A stretch of DNA of 64,000 nucleotides from Streptomyces flavofungini (GTDB lineage: Bacteria > Actinomycetota > Actinomycetes > Streptomycetales > Streptomycetaceae): assembly GCF_014650815.1 (NCBI RefSeq), contig NZ_BMVR01000003.1:496001-560000 (forward strand). The letters are read 5' to 3'. The notes beneath the pieces are model-generated. The model was not told the origin of the DNA. It worked only from the letters and a program-made list of their open reading frames with translations, and made no database searches. A program made the position numbers and the translations under genes. Shown here piece by piece: positions 1-13,900 of this stretch (its first letter is position 1; each line of letters begins with the position of its first letter).

Positions 1-2
1 GA

Positions 3-3000
3 CTCGCGGGCTGCGTCAAGGTGCTCCTGAGCCTCTACCACGGGCAGCTCCCGCCGACGCTGCACTACCGCACGCCGAACCCCCAACTGCGCCTGGACGC
101 CTCGCCGTTCCACGTCGTGGACCGACTGCGGGACTGGCCCAGGGAGGCCGAGCCGCGGCGTGCCGCGCAGAGCTCCATCGGTCTGGGCGGGAGCAACGCC
201 CACGCGGTCTTCGAGGAGTACGTCCCGCCCCGAGCGGCGCAGGAGCGGCCGGACGAGGAGAGCACGCCGCAGCTGGTGCCGCTCTCCGCCCGCACGCGCG
301 ACGACCTCGTCCGCGCCGCCGCCGCACTGCGACGGCAGCTGACCGGCCCCCGCGCCGCCGCGCTGCGCCTCGACGACGTCGCCCACACCCTGCGCACGGG
401 CCGCGTCGCCATGGCCTGCCGGGTGGCCTTCGTGGTCCGGGACCTGCGTCAACTCGCCGCCGAGCTGGCCGAGTTCGTCGATCACCCCGACCGCGACGAC
501 TCCGCGCGTCGCTTCACCGGCCCCGCCGCGGGCTGCGCCACCGCCGACGGCGACACCGCCCGCAAGCGCGCCGCGCAGCTCGCCCGCAAGCTCGCCGACG
601 GCAAGCTGAAGAAGGCCGCGAAGGCCTGGGCGCGCGGCGCCGAAGCCGACTGGAACGTGCTTCCCGGGCAGTGGTCCGCCCGGCGCGTGAGCCTGCCGGG
701 GTACGCCTTCGCCCCCGTGTCCCACCCGTATCCGGAACGCCGGTCACGCGCCGGCGCCCCCGCCGGGAGCCGCACGGAGGCGACCCCCGCGCCGCTGCCG
801 TCCGGAATCCCGGGCACCCCCGCGCACCCGCTCCTGCACGAGAACGTGTCGCGGCTCGACGGTCAGCGCCACCGCTCGTCCTTCACCGGCGACGAGTACG
901 TCCTGCGTGACCACGTCGTCGACGGCAGGAAGCTGCTGCCCGCCGTCGCCAGCCTGGAGATGGCCTGCGCTGCCGTCCGGCAGGCCCTGCCCGAGGCGAC
1001 CGGGCGGCGCACCGTCCTGAAGAACGTGACGTGGGCGCGCCCCGTCGTCGTCGGCGACGGCGGCCGACAGGTGGAGTTCACGCTCACCCGCGAGCGCGAC
1101 GCGGCCCACCCCGGACCGCTGGGCTTCGCCCTCCTCGCCGACGGCGACCAGCTCTGCGTCCAGGGCCGCGCCAGCACCGAAGCCGCCGCGCCGCCGCCCT
1201 CCGTCGACCTCGGCGGCCTCCGCGACGAGCTGCGCCTGCGCCCCCTTCCCGGCGAGGACGTCTACGCCCACATCGCCCGCGCGGGCGTCGCCTACGGCCC
1301 CGGCTTCCGCCTCGTCCACGTCCTGCACCGGGGCGAGCGTGACGGCCGCCGCGAGGTGCTCGCCGAGCTGCGCCTGCCCGCGCACCTGCGCGACACGGCG
1401 GGCGACTACGCCCTCCACCCGAGCTTCCTGGACGCCGCCGTCCATGCCTCGCTCGGCCTCGACCCCGCCTTCGACACCGAGGGGTCCGCGACCGCCCCGG
1501 ACGGGCCGACCCGGGTGCCCTTCGCGCTCGACCGACTCGACGCGCACGCGCCGTTCGGCGAGACGATGTACGCCTGGGTGCGCCCGGCGCCGGGGGAGCG
1601 CGCCGCCGGCGCGGGCCGTGTCCTCGACATCGACCTGCTCGACACGACGGGCCGGGTCTGCGCCGCGCTGCGCGGCCTCGCCTACCGCGCCCTGACCGCA
1701 CCGGACCGCCAACAGGACGCCCGCGTCTCGCAGTTGCGCACACTCCTTCCGGTGTGGGAGCCGCGGCACCCCGCCGAGACGCCCGCCCTCGAAGCGCGGG
1801 ATCCGGCGGGCGCGGTGCTCGTGTTCGACGGCGAGCGCAGGCTGCACCCCGAACTGACCGCGCTGCACCCCGGCCACCAGGTCGTCGACCTGCCCGAGGG
1901 AGCGCCGGTCGACGACATCGCCGGACGGATCCGTACCGCCTGCGCGGCAACCGACGGACGCATCGACCGGATCGTCTGGGTCGCCCCGGCCGAAGCCCCC
2001 GACGACCTGGTCCGGGGCCAGGAGCGCGGCGCGGTCGAGGTCTTCCGGCTCGTCAAGGCACTGCTGTCCCTCGGTCACGGCACGCGCGAACTCACCTGGT
2101 CCGTCTACACGTTCGGCACCCAGGCCGTCCGCGACCAGGACCGGGTCGCCGCGACGCACGCGAGCGTCCACGGCCTCGTCGGCAGCCTCGCCCAGGAGCA
2201 CACGCGCTGGACGATCGACCTGGTCGACCTGGAGCACGCCGACTCCGGCGCACCCGTGGGCCGCCTGCTCGGGCAGGAGCGGCACCTGACCGGAGTGCGG
2301 CCCGGCACCACGGTGGCCCTGCGCGGCGGCCGCTGGTTCTCCCAGGAGCTGCTGCCCGGTGACGCCCTCGAACCAGCGACCGGCACCTACCGGCACGGCG
2401 GCGTGTACGTCGTCGTCGGCGGCGCGGGCGGCATCGGCGAGCTGTGGAGCCGGTACCTGGTCGACCGGTACCGGGCGACGATCGTGTGGATCGGGCGGCG
2501 CCCCCTGGCCGACGACGTCGAGCACCGCCTCGCCGACCTCGCCGCGCGGGCCCGCGCCGCGGGCGCGGCGGCGCCCGCCTACGTCCAGGCCGACGCGGGC
2601 GACCACGCGAGCCTCCTGGCCGCGTACCACCGCATCAAGCAGGACCACGCCCGCGTCGACGGCGTCGTGCACTCCGCGATCGTCCTCGCCGACAAGACCC
2701 TCGCCCACATGGACGAGGAGCGCTTCCGCGCCGCCCTCACCTCGAAGGTCGACGTCTGCGTCCGCGTCGCCGACGTGTTCGGCGCCGAACCGCTGGACTT
2801 CCTGCTCTTCTTCTCGTCGGTCGAGAGCTTCGTGAGGGCGCCCGGGCAGGCCAACTACGCGGCCGGCTGCACCTTCAAGGACGCCTTCGCGCACGCCCTC
2901 CGGCAGCGCGGCGGAGCCCTGGCCAAGGTCGTCAACTGGGGGTACTGGGGGGTGGCCGGTGTCGTCAGCGACGCCTACTACCGCGAGCGGATGGCCGCCG

Positions 3001-4935
3001 CCGGAGTCGACTCGCTCGACCCCGACGAGGCCCTGCGCACCCTGGAGTCCTTCCTCGCCGGTGACCGCGACCAGGTCGCGCTGATGCGCACCTTCGGCGA
3101 CGAGGCGCTGCGCGGGCTCACCCTGGCCGAGCACCAGGGCCGCCACCCGTCCGCCCTGCCCTCCGTACGCGACGCCGTCGTGTCCGCGCACCGCGCGCCG
3201 CACGGCGAGGTGGAGCGCCTGCGCCGCTTCCTGCCGCACCCGCGCATGTGCGAACTCACCCTGAATCTGCTGTACGTGACGCTCCGTGAGCTGGGCGCCG
3301 AGCGGCCGGACGGCACGGGGCACCGGCTCCCGGCGCGGTACGCGCGGTGGCTGGCGGAGAGCCACCGGCTGTTCGCCGAGGCCGGGTCCGGCCCGGCCGC
3401 GCGGGATCTGGACGCCGCCGCCCTGTGGCGGCAGTGGCGGGCCGAGCGCGACGCGTGGCAGCCGAACGCCAACCAGCGGGCGCAGGTCGACCTCGTCGAG
3501 TCCTGCCTGCAGGCCCTGCCGGACGTCCTCACCGGCGCCCGGCAGGCCACCGAGATCCTCTTCCCCGGCTCCTCGCTGTCGCGCGTCGAGGGCATCTACC
3601 GCGGCGACCCCGTCGCCGACTACTTCAACGATCAGCTCAGCGTGGTGCTCGCCGACGCCGTACGCGCCTGGACCACGGCCGAACCGGAGCGCCGCCTGCG
3701 CGTCCTGGAGGTCGGCGCCGGGACCGGCGCGACCAGCATCAAGGTCCTGGAGGCCCTGGAGCCGTTCGGCGACCGCATCGCCGAGTACCACTACACCGAC
3801 CTGTCCAAGGCGTTCCTGTTCCGCGCCGAGGAGCGCCTGAAGCCCCGGCACCCGTACGTGACCACCGGCATCTTCAACGCCGAGCACGCCCCCGGACCGC
3901 AGGGCGTCGACCTCGGCGGCTTCGACGTCGTCGTGGCCACCAACGTCCTGCACGCCACCGCCGACATCGCCCGCACCCTGCGCAACGTGAAGGCCACCCT
4001 GCGACCCGGCGGCCTGCTCTTCCTCAACGAGATGAGCCGCAACACCCTCCTCGCCCACGTGACGTTCGGCCTCCTGGACGGCTGGTGGCTGTACCGGGAC
4101 GCGGCCCTGCGCATCCCCGGCAGCCCGGTGCTCTCCGCCGAGAGCTGGCGCGAGGTCCTGGCCGACGAAGGGTTCCGCACCGGCGTCCAGCCGGACACCG
4201 ACGCCCACGCCCTCGGCCAGATGCTGATCGTCGCCGAGAGCGACGGCTGGTTCCGTACGGCGGCCGGTCCCCAGGCCCCGGCCGCCGCGCCCCCGATCGC
4301 CGTCCACGACATCCGGGAGCCGGACGCCACGGCACCGCGCCCCGCGGACGACGGCGCCGAACTGCGCGCGCGCACCGTCGGCTACTTCGAGCGGCTGCTG
4401 CGCGACGCCCTGCGGCTGCCGGACGGGCCCCTGGACCCGGCCAAGGACCTGCACGACTACGGCCTCGACTCCATCCTCGTGTCCGGCATGAACAGCGCCG
4501 TGGCCCGGGACTTCGAGGACGTCGGCAGCACCCTGTTCTTCGAACTGCGCACGCTGGACGAGCTCGTCGACCACTTCGTGGAGCGGCGGGCGGCGGAGCT
4601 GCGCAGGCTGTTCCGGCTCGACGGTCCGGCACCCGCCCCGGCCGTCGGCGCCGGTGCGCGGGACCACCACGTCGACGACGCGGCCCTCGCCGAGCGCGCC
4701 CTCGCGTACGTCTCCGGCCTCGTCGCCGGCACGCTGAAGCTCGCCCCCGAGGAGCTCGACGCGGACGCCGACCTCTTCGACCTCGGCCTCGACTCGATCC
4801 TCGTGGTCCAGCTCAACAACGCGCTCGGCAAGGACTTCGAGGACCTCAGCAGCACGCTGTTCTTCGACCGCCGGACGGTCCGGGAGGTGGTCGACCACTT
4901 CACGCAGACGCAGCCGGAGCGGCTGGCCGAGGTGG
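3..4935 (+). other. Protein A, first visible module: [KS]-DH-KR-cMT-ACP-ACP
   Basis: Only the KS C-terminus is present (GGSNAHAV near 190). The DH (about 826-1695) has HVVDGRKLLP (HxxxGxxxxP) near 909-941 and a DxxxH second motif (FLDAAVH), so it looks active. The KR (about 1740-3060) has GGAGGIG for NADPH plus the catalytic Ser (FSSVES) and Tyr (QANYAA). The methyltransferase (about 3200-4250) has LEVGAGTGA near 3700 and is placed like a C-methyltransferase. Two ACPs follow with GLDS at about 4458-4482 and 4781-4808. Expected product: an alpha-methyl, alpha-beta unsaturated unit, possibly reduced further by the trans enoylreductase. Confidence 0.85.
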
Positions 4936-7900
4936 TGGGCATGGGTGCTCGGTCCGTGCCCGTGGCGCCCGTCGCGCAGGAGGCGTTCGCGCACGAGTCC
5001 GCACCGCGGCGGCCGGAACAGCGCTCCGGCGACCAGCACAGGGCCGCCCGGAGCTCCGGCGACATCGCCATCGTGGGTCTCGCCGGGCGTTACCCGGGCG
5101 CGGACACCCCCACGGAGCTGTGGGAGAACCTGGCCCGCGGCGAGAGCGCGACCGCGCCCTACCCGGCCGACCGGCAGTGGTGCGACTGGACGGGCCGGGA
5201 GCGCCCCTGGGGCGGCTTCCTCGACGACGTCGCCGCCTTCGACGCCGACTACTTCGGCGTCGACGCTTGCGAGGCGGCGGCCATGGACCCGCAGGAGCGG
5301 CTGTTCATCGAGACGGCGCACGGGGCGGTGCAGGACGCGGGCTACACACCCGCGGCGCTGGCCGGACGTGGCCGCGTGGGCGTGTTCGTCGGCGTCATGA
5401 ACGCCACGTACAACGGCCGCACCGCCTACTCGTCGATCGCCAACCGCACCTCGTACCTCTTCGACTTCCAAGGCCCCAGCGTCGCCGTCGACACGGCCTG
5501 CTCCGCGTCGCTCACGGCCGTGCACCTGGCCGCGCAGAGCCTGCTCTCCGGGGACAGCGACTGCGCGGTGGCGGGCGGCGTCAACCTGCTCCTCGGCACC
5601 GACCACTTCGACGTCCTGGAGGAGCACGGGCTGCTGTCGTCCGGCGAGCGGTGCCGTCCCTTCTCCGAGCACGCGGACGGGTTCCTCGCGGCGGAGGGCG
5701 TCGGCGCCGTCGTCCTGCGGCCGCTGGCCGACGCGGTCGCGGCGGGCGACCACATCTACGGCGTGATCAAGGGCAGTGCCGTCAACTCCGGTGGCCGCAC
5801 CAGCCGTTACAGCATGCCCAGCCTCGACGCGCAGCGCGACGTCGTCGCCCGCGCCCTGGACCGGGCCGGCGTCACCCCCGACACCCTCAGCTATGTGGAG
5901 GCCCACGGCACGGCGACGCCGCTCGGGGACTCCCTGGAGATCTCCGCGCTCAGCCGTGCCTTCGCCGGTGCCCGCCCCGGGCAGTACTGCGCGGTCGGCT
6001 CCCTGAAGTCCAACCTCGGCCACAGCGAGAGCGCCTCCGGCATCGCGGGGCTCACCAAGGTCCTGATGCAGCTGCGCCACGGCGCCCTCGCGCCCTCCAT
6101 CAACGCCGAGGACCTGAACACCGGCATCGTCTTCAAGCAGTCGCCGTTCTTCGTCCAGCGGGAACTCGCCCCCTGGACCCCGGCCGACGCCGACGGGCGC
6201 CCGCTGCCACGGCGCGCCGGCATCTCCTGCTTCGGCGCGGGCGGCTCGAACGCCCACCTGATCATCGAGGAATACATGGACGACGAGGCACGCCCCGGCG
6301 GCACGGCGGGCGGCGAGGCCTGCCTGGTGCCGCTCTCCGCGCACACGCCCGCTCAACTGCGGACGGCGGCCGGTCGGTTGGCGGCCCACCTGAGCGACGC
6401 GGAACGCGGGCGGCGCCCGCTGGCGCTGCGCGACCTCGCGTACACCCTCGCGACCGGCCGCGACGAACTGCCCGTACGCCTCGCGCTCGTCGTCCGCTCC
6501 ACCACCGAACTCGCCACCGCTCTCGCGGAGTTCAGTGCGCAGGGCACCGCGGAGCCCGGTCGGTACGCCGACCTCACCGAGCGCGCCGACGCCGAGGGCG
6601 CTGCCGCCGTGGCTCCCGTGGCGGGCCGCCCGGCCGGGGACCCGCACGCGGTCGCCCTGCGCTGGCTGGCCGGGGAGAGCGTGCCGTGGGACGAGCAGGG
6701 CGCCGGGCGCCCGGCGCGCCGCGTCAGCCTGCCGACGTACCCGTTCGCGAGGAAGGACCACTGGTACGGCGGCGTGGCGAAGGCGCTGCCCACAGATGGC
6801 GCGGGCGGCGCGGGCGGCCCGGACGGCGTGGGCGTTGGTGACACCGGCGAGACCGAGGGCGTCGGCGCTGACGGCGCCGACGGTGTGCGCGGCTGGCTGC
6901 GGGCCGTGCTCGCCGACGAGCTGGGCCACGCGCCTCACGAGATCGCCACCGATCAGGAGTTCCCCGCGCTCGGCCTGTCCTCGATGGGCCTGGTGCGCCT
7001 CGCCCGACGGGTGCGGGCGGAGCTCGACGCCGACTTCGGCTCGGCCGCGCTCTTCGAGTACCGGACCGTGGCCGCCCTGGCCGCCCACCTCGACGGCGTC
7101 CGCGTGCCGAACCCGCCCCGCAGCGAACTGCCGCGCCCGGACGGGGAGTTCGAGCCGCATCCGTTGTCCGAGGGGCAGCGGGGCCTGTGGAGCCTGCAGA
7201 AGTCCGCTCCCGACACGAGCGTGTACAACGTGCCGCTGTGCTTCCGCGTGTCCGGGCTCGACCCGCACGCGCTGCGGGCCGCCTTCGAGGGCGTCCGCAC
7301 CCGGCACCCGCTGCTCGCGGCGGTCGTCCGACGTGACGGCGACCGGCTCGTGTTCGCCCGCCCCGCTGCCGCGCGGCCCGCGTTCGCCGAGCACCGGCTG
7401 TCCGCGCCGGACCCCGACGCGGTGCGCGCGCAGGTGCGTGAGCACGCCAGGGAGCCGTTCGACCTGGACCGGGGCCCGCTGTGCAGGCTCAGCGTCTTCC
7501 ACACGCCCGACGGCGACGCGTGGATCCTCCTGAACGCCCACCACCTCGTCCTCGACGGAGCCTCCGCCGTCGTCCTCGTCAAGGACCTGCTGTCCGGCTA
7601 CCGGAGCCTCGTCGAGGGCGGAACCCTGCCCGAAGGGCCGCCCCCGGCTGCCGACTTCGCGGAGTTCGTCGCCGACGAGACCGGCCTCCTGTCCGGTGCC
7701 GAGGGCACCGCACGGCTCGCCCACTGGCGCGAGCGGCTCGCCGACCTGCCGCCCGCCGCGGCCTTCCGCACCGACCGGCCGCGCTCGGCCCCCGACCGGG
7801 GACGGCACGGCGCCACCGAGGTCACGCGACTGCCGGTGGACGTCGGCGCGCGGATCACCCGCTTCGCCCGTGCGCGCGGCGTCTACCCGTCCGCCGTGTT

Positions 7901-10900
7901 CCTGGCCGCGCACAAGGTCCTGCTGCGGCAGTACACCCAGCAGGACGACCTGGTCGTCGGCATGCCGGTCAGCACCCGCCCCGGCCGCCGCTTCGACGCC
8001 ACCGTCGGCCACTTCGTCACCATGGTGCCGGTCAGGAGCAGGCTGTCCGGCGACCGGACGTTCGCCGACCTGTGCGCGGACGTCCAGGGGACGCTGCTCG
8101 ACGCCCTCGCGCACACCTACCCGTTCGGCCCGCTGGTCCGCGAGCTCGGCCTGGGCGGGGCGGACGGCTCCGCGCCGGTGTTCCGGCACGCCTTCATGTA
8201 CCAGGACTGGCTGGAGGACGTCACCGCGGCCGCCCCGGGCGTCCGCTACGTCGAGGGCATCCACCAGGAGGGCGAGTACGACCTCGTCCTGGAGGTCATC
8301 GCGCCGCACGGCGACGAGGCCGCCTTCACGATCAAGGGGAAGTACGACCCGGCCCTGTACGACGCCGCGACCGTGGACCGGCTGCTGCGGCAGTACGTCC
8401 ACCTCCTGGAGTCGGCCCCGGCCGCCGACCCCCACCAGCGGCTCGACGACTGCTCGCCGCTGTCGCCGCAGGAGCTGCACACCCTCACCGCGGAGTGGAA
8501 CGACACCGCCGTGACCCAGCCGCGGCTCCGCGTCGACGAGCTGTTCGCCGAGCAGGCCGCGCGCACACCGGACGCCGTCGCGCTCGTCGCGGGCACCGGG
8601 TCGGTCACCTACGCGGACCTGGCCGCGCGCACGCGCCGCCTCGCCGCACGGCTGCGCCGCCTCGGCGTCGGCCCCGGCAGCCTGGTCGCGGTGCACCTGG
8701 AGCGCTCCGTCGACCTGGTCGTCGCGCTCCTCGCCACGCTGAGCGCGGGCGGCGCCTACATTCCGCTCGACCCGGACTACCCGCGGGACCGGATCGCCCA
8801 CATCCTCGACGACGCGGCGCCCGCGCTGGTCCTCAGCACCTCCGCGCTGCGCGACCGTCTCGGTGATCCGGACGCGGCGGGGCAGCGGGTGCTCGCGCTC
8901 GACGCACCGGACGCCGATGCCCCGGCGGAGGGGGCGTGGGAGGCCGCGGGCGAGGTCACGTCCGGTGGTGAGGACCCCGCGTACGTCATCTACACCTCCG
9001 GCAGCACGGGTCGGCCCAAGGGCGTCGTGGTGCCGCACCGCGCGCTCACCAACTTCCTGTGCGCCATGGCGAAGCAGCCCGGTCTGGACGCGGGCGACCG
9101 TCTCCTCGCGGTCACGACGCACAGCTTCGACATCGCCGCCCTCGAGCTCTACCTGCCGCTGATCACCGGCGCCGAGTGCCACCTCGCCGACCCGGCCACC
9201 GTGCGCTCCGGCGACCGGCTCGCCGCCCTCGTCGCGCGGGTGCGGCCGACCGTGCTGCAGGCGACCCCCGCGACCTGGACGATGCTGCTGCACTCGGGCT
9301 GGACCAACGCGGAGGGCCTGCGCGTGCTGTGCGGCGGCGAGGCCATGTCCGAGGCCCTCAAGGAGCGCCTCACGGCCCTGGGCGGCGAGGTCTGGAACCT
9401 GTTCGGGCCCACCGAGACCACCGTGTGGTCCACCGTCGACCGCGTCGAGGCGGGCCGCCGCGTCACCGTCGGCCGCCCCATCGACAACACCCGGATCCAC
9501 ATCATCGACGAGCGGGGCAGGACCGCGCCGATCGGCGTCCCCGGCGAACTGTGCGTCGCGGGCGACGGGCTCGCCCTCGGCTACCTCAACAAGCCCGGAC
9601 TCACCGCCGAGCGGTTCCCCGCCGACCCCTTCACGCCCGGCGCCAGGCTGTACCGCACGGGTGACCTGGCGCGCCGCCTCGCCGACGGCGCCATCGAATG
9701 CCTGGGCCGCATCGACTCCCAGGTGAAGGTGCGCGGCTTCCGCGTCGAACCGGGCGAGATCGAGCACGTCCTGACCCGGCACCCCGCCGTCCGCGAGTGC
9801 GCCGTCGTCACCAGGACCGAGCCCGCCACGGGCACCACCCAGCTCGTCGCCTACTGGACCGCCACGGGCACCGGCACGGACGCTTCCGTACGCGAACTGA
9901 CCGCGCACCTGGGCCGGGACCTGCCCGCGTACATGGTCCCCGCGTTCGTCCTGCCGATCGACCGGCTGCCGCAGACCCCCAACGGCAAGGTGGACCGGCT
10001 CGTCCTGGCGCGGCGCCCCGTCACCCTGCCCGCCACGGCGTCCGCCACCGCCGCCCGCCCCGACGCCGCGCCCGACACCCCGACCGGCACCACCGGCAGC
10101 ACCGGCGCCGTGCGCGACACCCCGACCGGCGCCACGGGGACCGTGCGGGACGCCGACGTGCTCGACCTGTGGTGCGAGGTGCTCGGCGTCGCCGGGCTCC
10201 GGCCCACGGACGCCTTCCTGGACGCGGGCGGCAACTCCGTCCTCGCCGTGGTGCTCGCCGACCGCATCGCCGCGCGCTTCGGCGTCCCCTTCACCTCGGC
10301 GGACGTCTTCGGCTGCGTCGACGCGGGGGGCACGGCCGCGCGGCTGCGCGCGGTGTTGAGCCCGGAGCGGGCGCCGCACGACGAGGCCCGCCCCGCAGCA
10401 CCGGTGTCGGCGCCGGTGCCCGCGCGGGCGTCGGCCTCGGCTTCGGCTTCGACCGAGCGCACCCCGCGTACCGAAGTGCGCACCCCCCGCACCGAAGTGC
10501 ACACCCCCGGCACGGTGGAAAGCCCCGAAGCCCCCGCCCACCTCGACGGCAGCGTCGCCATCATCGGCATCTCCGTCGGCCTCCCCGGCGCCGACGACCA
10601 CCGCGCGTTCTGGCGCAACCTCGTCGAGGGCACCGAGAGCGTGGAGCTGTGCCCGCCGGACGAGCTGCGCCGCCTCGGCGTCGACGAACGGCTCGTCCAG
10701 GACCCGGCGCACGTACCGGTGCGCGCGAGCATGCGCGGCAAGGGGCACTTCGACGCCGCCTTCTTCCAGGTCTCGGCGCGCGACGCCGAACTGATGGACC
10801 CGCAGGCGCGCCAGCTCCTCCAGCACGCGTGGAAGGCCGTCGAGGACGCCGCGTACCTGCCGACGGACATCGCCGACGCGGCGGTGTACATGTCCACCGC

Positions 10901-13900
10901 CAACGCCCTGTACCAGGCGCCCGTCACCGGCCCCGGCGTCCGCCGCGACTCCGAGGCCCTGGTCGGCTTCCTCCAGGCCCAGCCCGGCACCGCGCCCACG
11001 ACCGTGTCGCACCGGCTCGGCCTGCGCGGCCCGAGCCTGTTCGTGCACAGCAACTGCTCGTCGTCCCTCGCCGGACTCGCCCTGGCCTGCCAGGGCATCC
11101 AGGCGGGCCAGACCACGCACGCCCTCGTCGGCGGCTGCGCGATGTACGGCGAGGAGACCGTCGGCTACCTCTACGAGGAGGGCATGACGCTGTCGCCGGA
11201 CGGGCACTGCAAGCCGTTCGCGGCGGACGCCGCCGGGATGATCGGCGGCGAGGGCGCCGTCGTCGTCCTGCTCAAGGACGCCCGCGCCGCCGTCCGCGAC
11301 GGCGACCACATCCACGCGCTCGTGCGGGGCGTGGGCATGAACAACGACGGCGCGCGCAAGGCGGGTTACTACGCGCCGAGCCTCGCGGGGCAGAGCGAGC
11401 TCGTCGCCTCCGTGTTTGACCGGGCCGGTGTCCGCGCCGAGTCCGTGCGGTACCTGGAGGCCCACGGCACCGGCACCGTGATCGGCGACCCCGTCGAGGT
11501 GAACGCCGTCTCCGCCGCCTACCGGCGGCACACCGACGCCACCGGCTTCTGCGGCATCGGCTCGGTGAAGGCGAACGTCGGCCACCTCGACGCCGCCGCG
11601 GGCCTCGCGGGCCTCGTCAAGTCCGCCCTCGTCCTCGGCCACCGCACGGTGCCGCCGACCATCAACCACGACGCGCCCAACCCGCAGATCGACTTCGCCA
11701 ACTCGCCCTTCTACGTGGTGGACCGACTCACCCCACTGCCCGAATCGGCCGTCCCGCTGCGTGCCGCCGTCAGCTCCTTCGGCATCGGCGGCACGAACGT
11801 CCACGCCGTCCTGGAAGAGGCCCCGCCCCGGCCCGGCCGCACCACGGACCACACGGGACCGCACCTCGTACCCCTGTCGGCCCGGACCCCCGAGTCCCTG
11901 CGCCGCTACGCCCGCGCGCTGGCCCGGCACCTCACCGACCAGCGGCACGACACGGACGCGCCCCGCCTCGCCGACGTCGCGTTCACCTTCCAGGTGGGCC
12001 GCACCGCCATGGCGTGCCGGGTGGCGTTCGTCGTGGAGACCGTGGCCGAACTCGTGGCCGCGCTCGATGACTTCGCGGTGCGCGAGGATCACCCCGGAGC
12101 GGCCGCGGCGGCTGCCTCCGGTGCCGCGAGTGCCCTCTCCGACGTCCTCGACGACGCGGACCGGCGCGCCCTCGTCCAGCAGTGGCTCGCCGGGCGCAGG
12201 CTCGACAAGGTGGCCCGGCTGTGGGAGGCGGGGGAGTCCGTCGCGTGGCGTGAGCTGTACGCGGACGGGGCCCGGCCGCGTCGGGTCAGCCTGCCCGCGT
12301 ACCCGTTCGCCGAGGAGCACTTCTGGCTGCGGGCGGAGCGTCCGGCCGCCGGGCCCGGTGCGGCCGAAGAGGCCGTCGCCCCGCGGTACTTCGAGGAGCG
12401 CTGGGTGGCACGGGCGGCGGAAGCGGTGGCGGACGGCTCCGCCGTCGCGCCGCGCCTGGTCGTGGCCTTCCTGTCGGACCGCGCGGCCCAAGAGGCGTAT
12501 CGCGCCTCGATGTCGCGGCAGGCGCCGGGCACACGCCTGGTGTTCGTCGCCAAGGCCGATGCCGCGGCGCGGGACGACGCGGCCGACCCCACGGTGTACC
12601 GGCTCGACCCGGACGACGAGCACCCCTGGTCGCGGGTGCTCGCCGCCGTCGCCGACGCCCACGGACCGCTGGACGCCGTGCACTACCTGTGGCCCACCGA
12701 GCACGCGGGCGGCACGCCGCCGCTGCGGGAACTCGCCGACGTCGGCGAGCTGGTGCGGGCCGTGGCCGCCACCGGACACGCCGTCCCCGACGTGCTCGTC
12801 GGCGGGCACTTCGAGGAGGCGGGCGAGGCCGACGGCGCGGTGGGTGAGGCTGTTCTCGACGCTCTGATCGGCTACGAGCGGTCCCTGGCCGGACCGCTGC
12901 CCGGCACCGCCCTGCGCATCGTGCTGCACGAGGGCGCCGCGCCCGCGAGCCGCTGGGCGGAGCTGCTCCTGACCGAGCAGCACCAGGAGCACAAGGTCTC
13001 CGCCCTGTACCGGAACGGCGAGCGGCATGTCTGCCAGGTGACGGGCGTGCCCGCGCCGGGCCCCGCCACGGACGGGCCGGACGGCCTGCGTGCGGGCGGC
13101 ACGTACCTGATCACCGGCGCCTTCGGCGGACTCGGCCGTCGCGTCGCGGAGCATCTGGCCCGCTCGTATCGCGCCCGTCTCGTCCTGCTCGGCCGCTCCC
13201 CGCTGACCGCGGCCGACGAGGCCTGGGCCGCTGCCCTCGGTGAGCACGGCGGCGACGTGTTCTGCCGCCGCGCCGACATCACCGACGAGGACGCCCTCGT
13301 CGCCGTTCTGGGCGACCTGCCGTCCGGGCTGCGCGCGTTCGACGGCGTCGTGCACGCCGCGGGCACGGCACAGCGACTGGCCGTGACGGACGCGACGCGT
13401 ACGGCGGCGCGCCAGGTCCTCGCCGCCAAGGTCGAAGGGACGCTCGTGCTCGAACGGGCCCTGGCCCGCGCCCGAGCCGTCCGGCCCGACGGGTTCGTCT
13501 GCCTCTTCTCGTCCAGCTCCGCGGCCCTCGGCGACTTCGGGAGCTGCGACTACGCCGTCGCCAACCGCTTCCAGACGGCGTATGCGCGTGCCCTCGCCGA
13601 GCGCGGCGCGGGCGCCCGCCCGCTGGCCGTGGCCTGGCCGCTGTGGGAGGACGGCGGCATGGGCGCCGCCGCCCAGCGCGCGGCGGACCACGGCTTCGTC
13701 GCCGCATACCTGGACGGCAGCGGCCAGCGGCCGTTGCCTGCCGACACCGGCCTCGCCGTCCTGGAACGGCTGTTGGCGGCGCGGTCCGGCACGGTGGCGC
13801 CGCTGGTCCTGCACGCGCCCGCCGAGCGGGCCCGGGTCCTGGCCGAACGCGCCGTCACGCGAGTGACGCTCCGTCAAGGACCGGCTGCCGCCCAGGAGTT

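Noticed and set aside
10081..10145. Repeated GACACCCCGACCGGC segments near 10072 and 10114
   Set aside because: They lie in a Thr/Gly/Pro-rich interdomain linker where short in-frame repeats are common and need no special explanation.
744..13877. Very long open frames on the minus strand opposite proteins A, B and C (e.g. 744-13877, 20882-32227, 31873-39672)
   Set aside because: They are the antisense of strongly conserved PKS/NRPS domains, have Arg/Gly/Ala/Val-rich low-information sequences and arise because GC-rich codons rarely give antisense stops.
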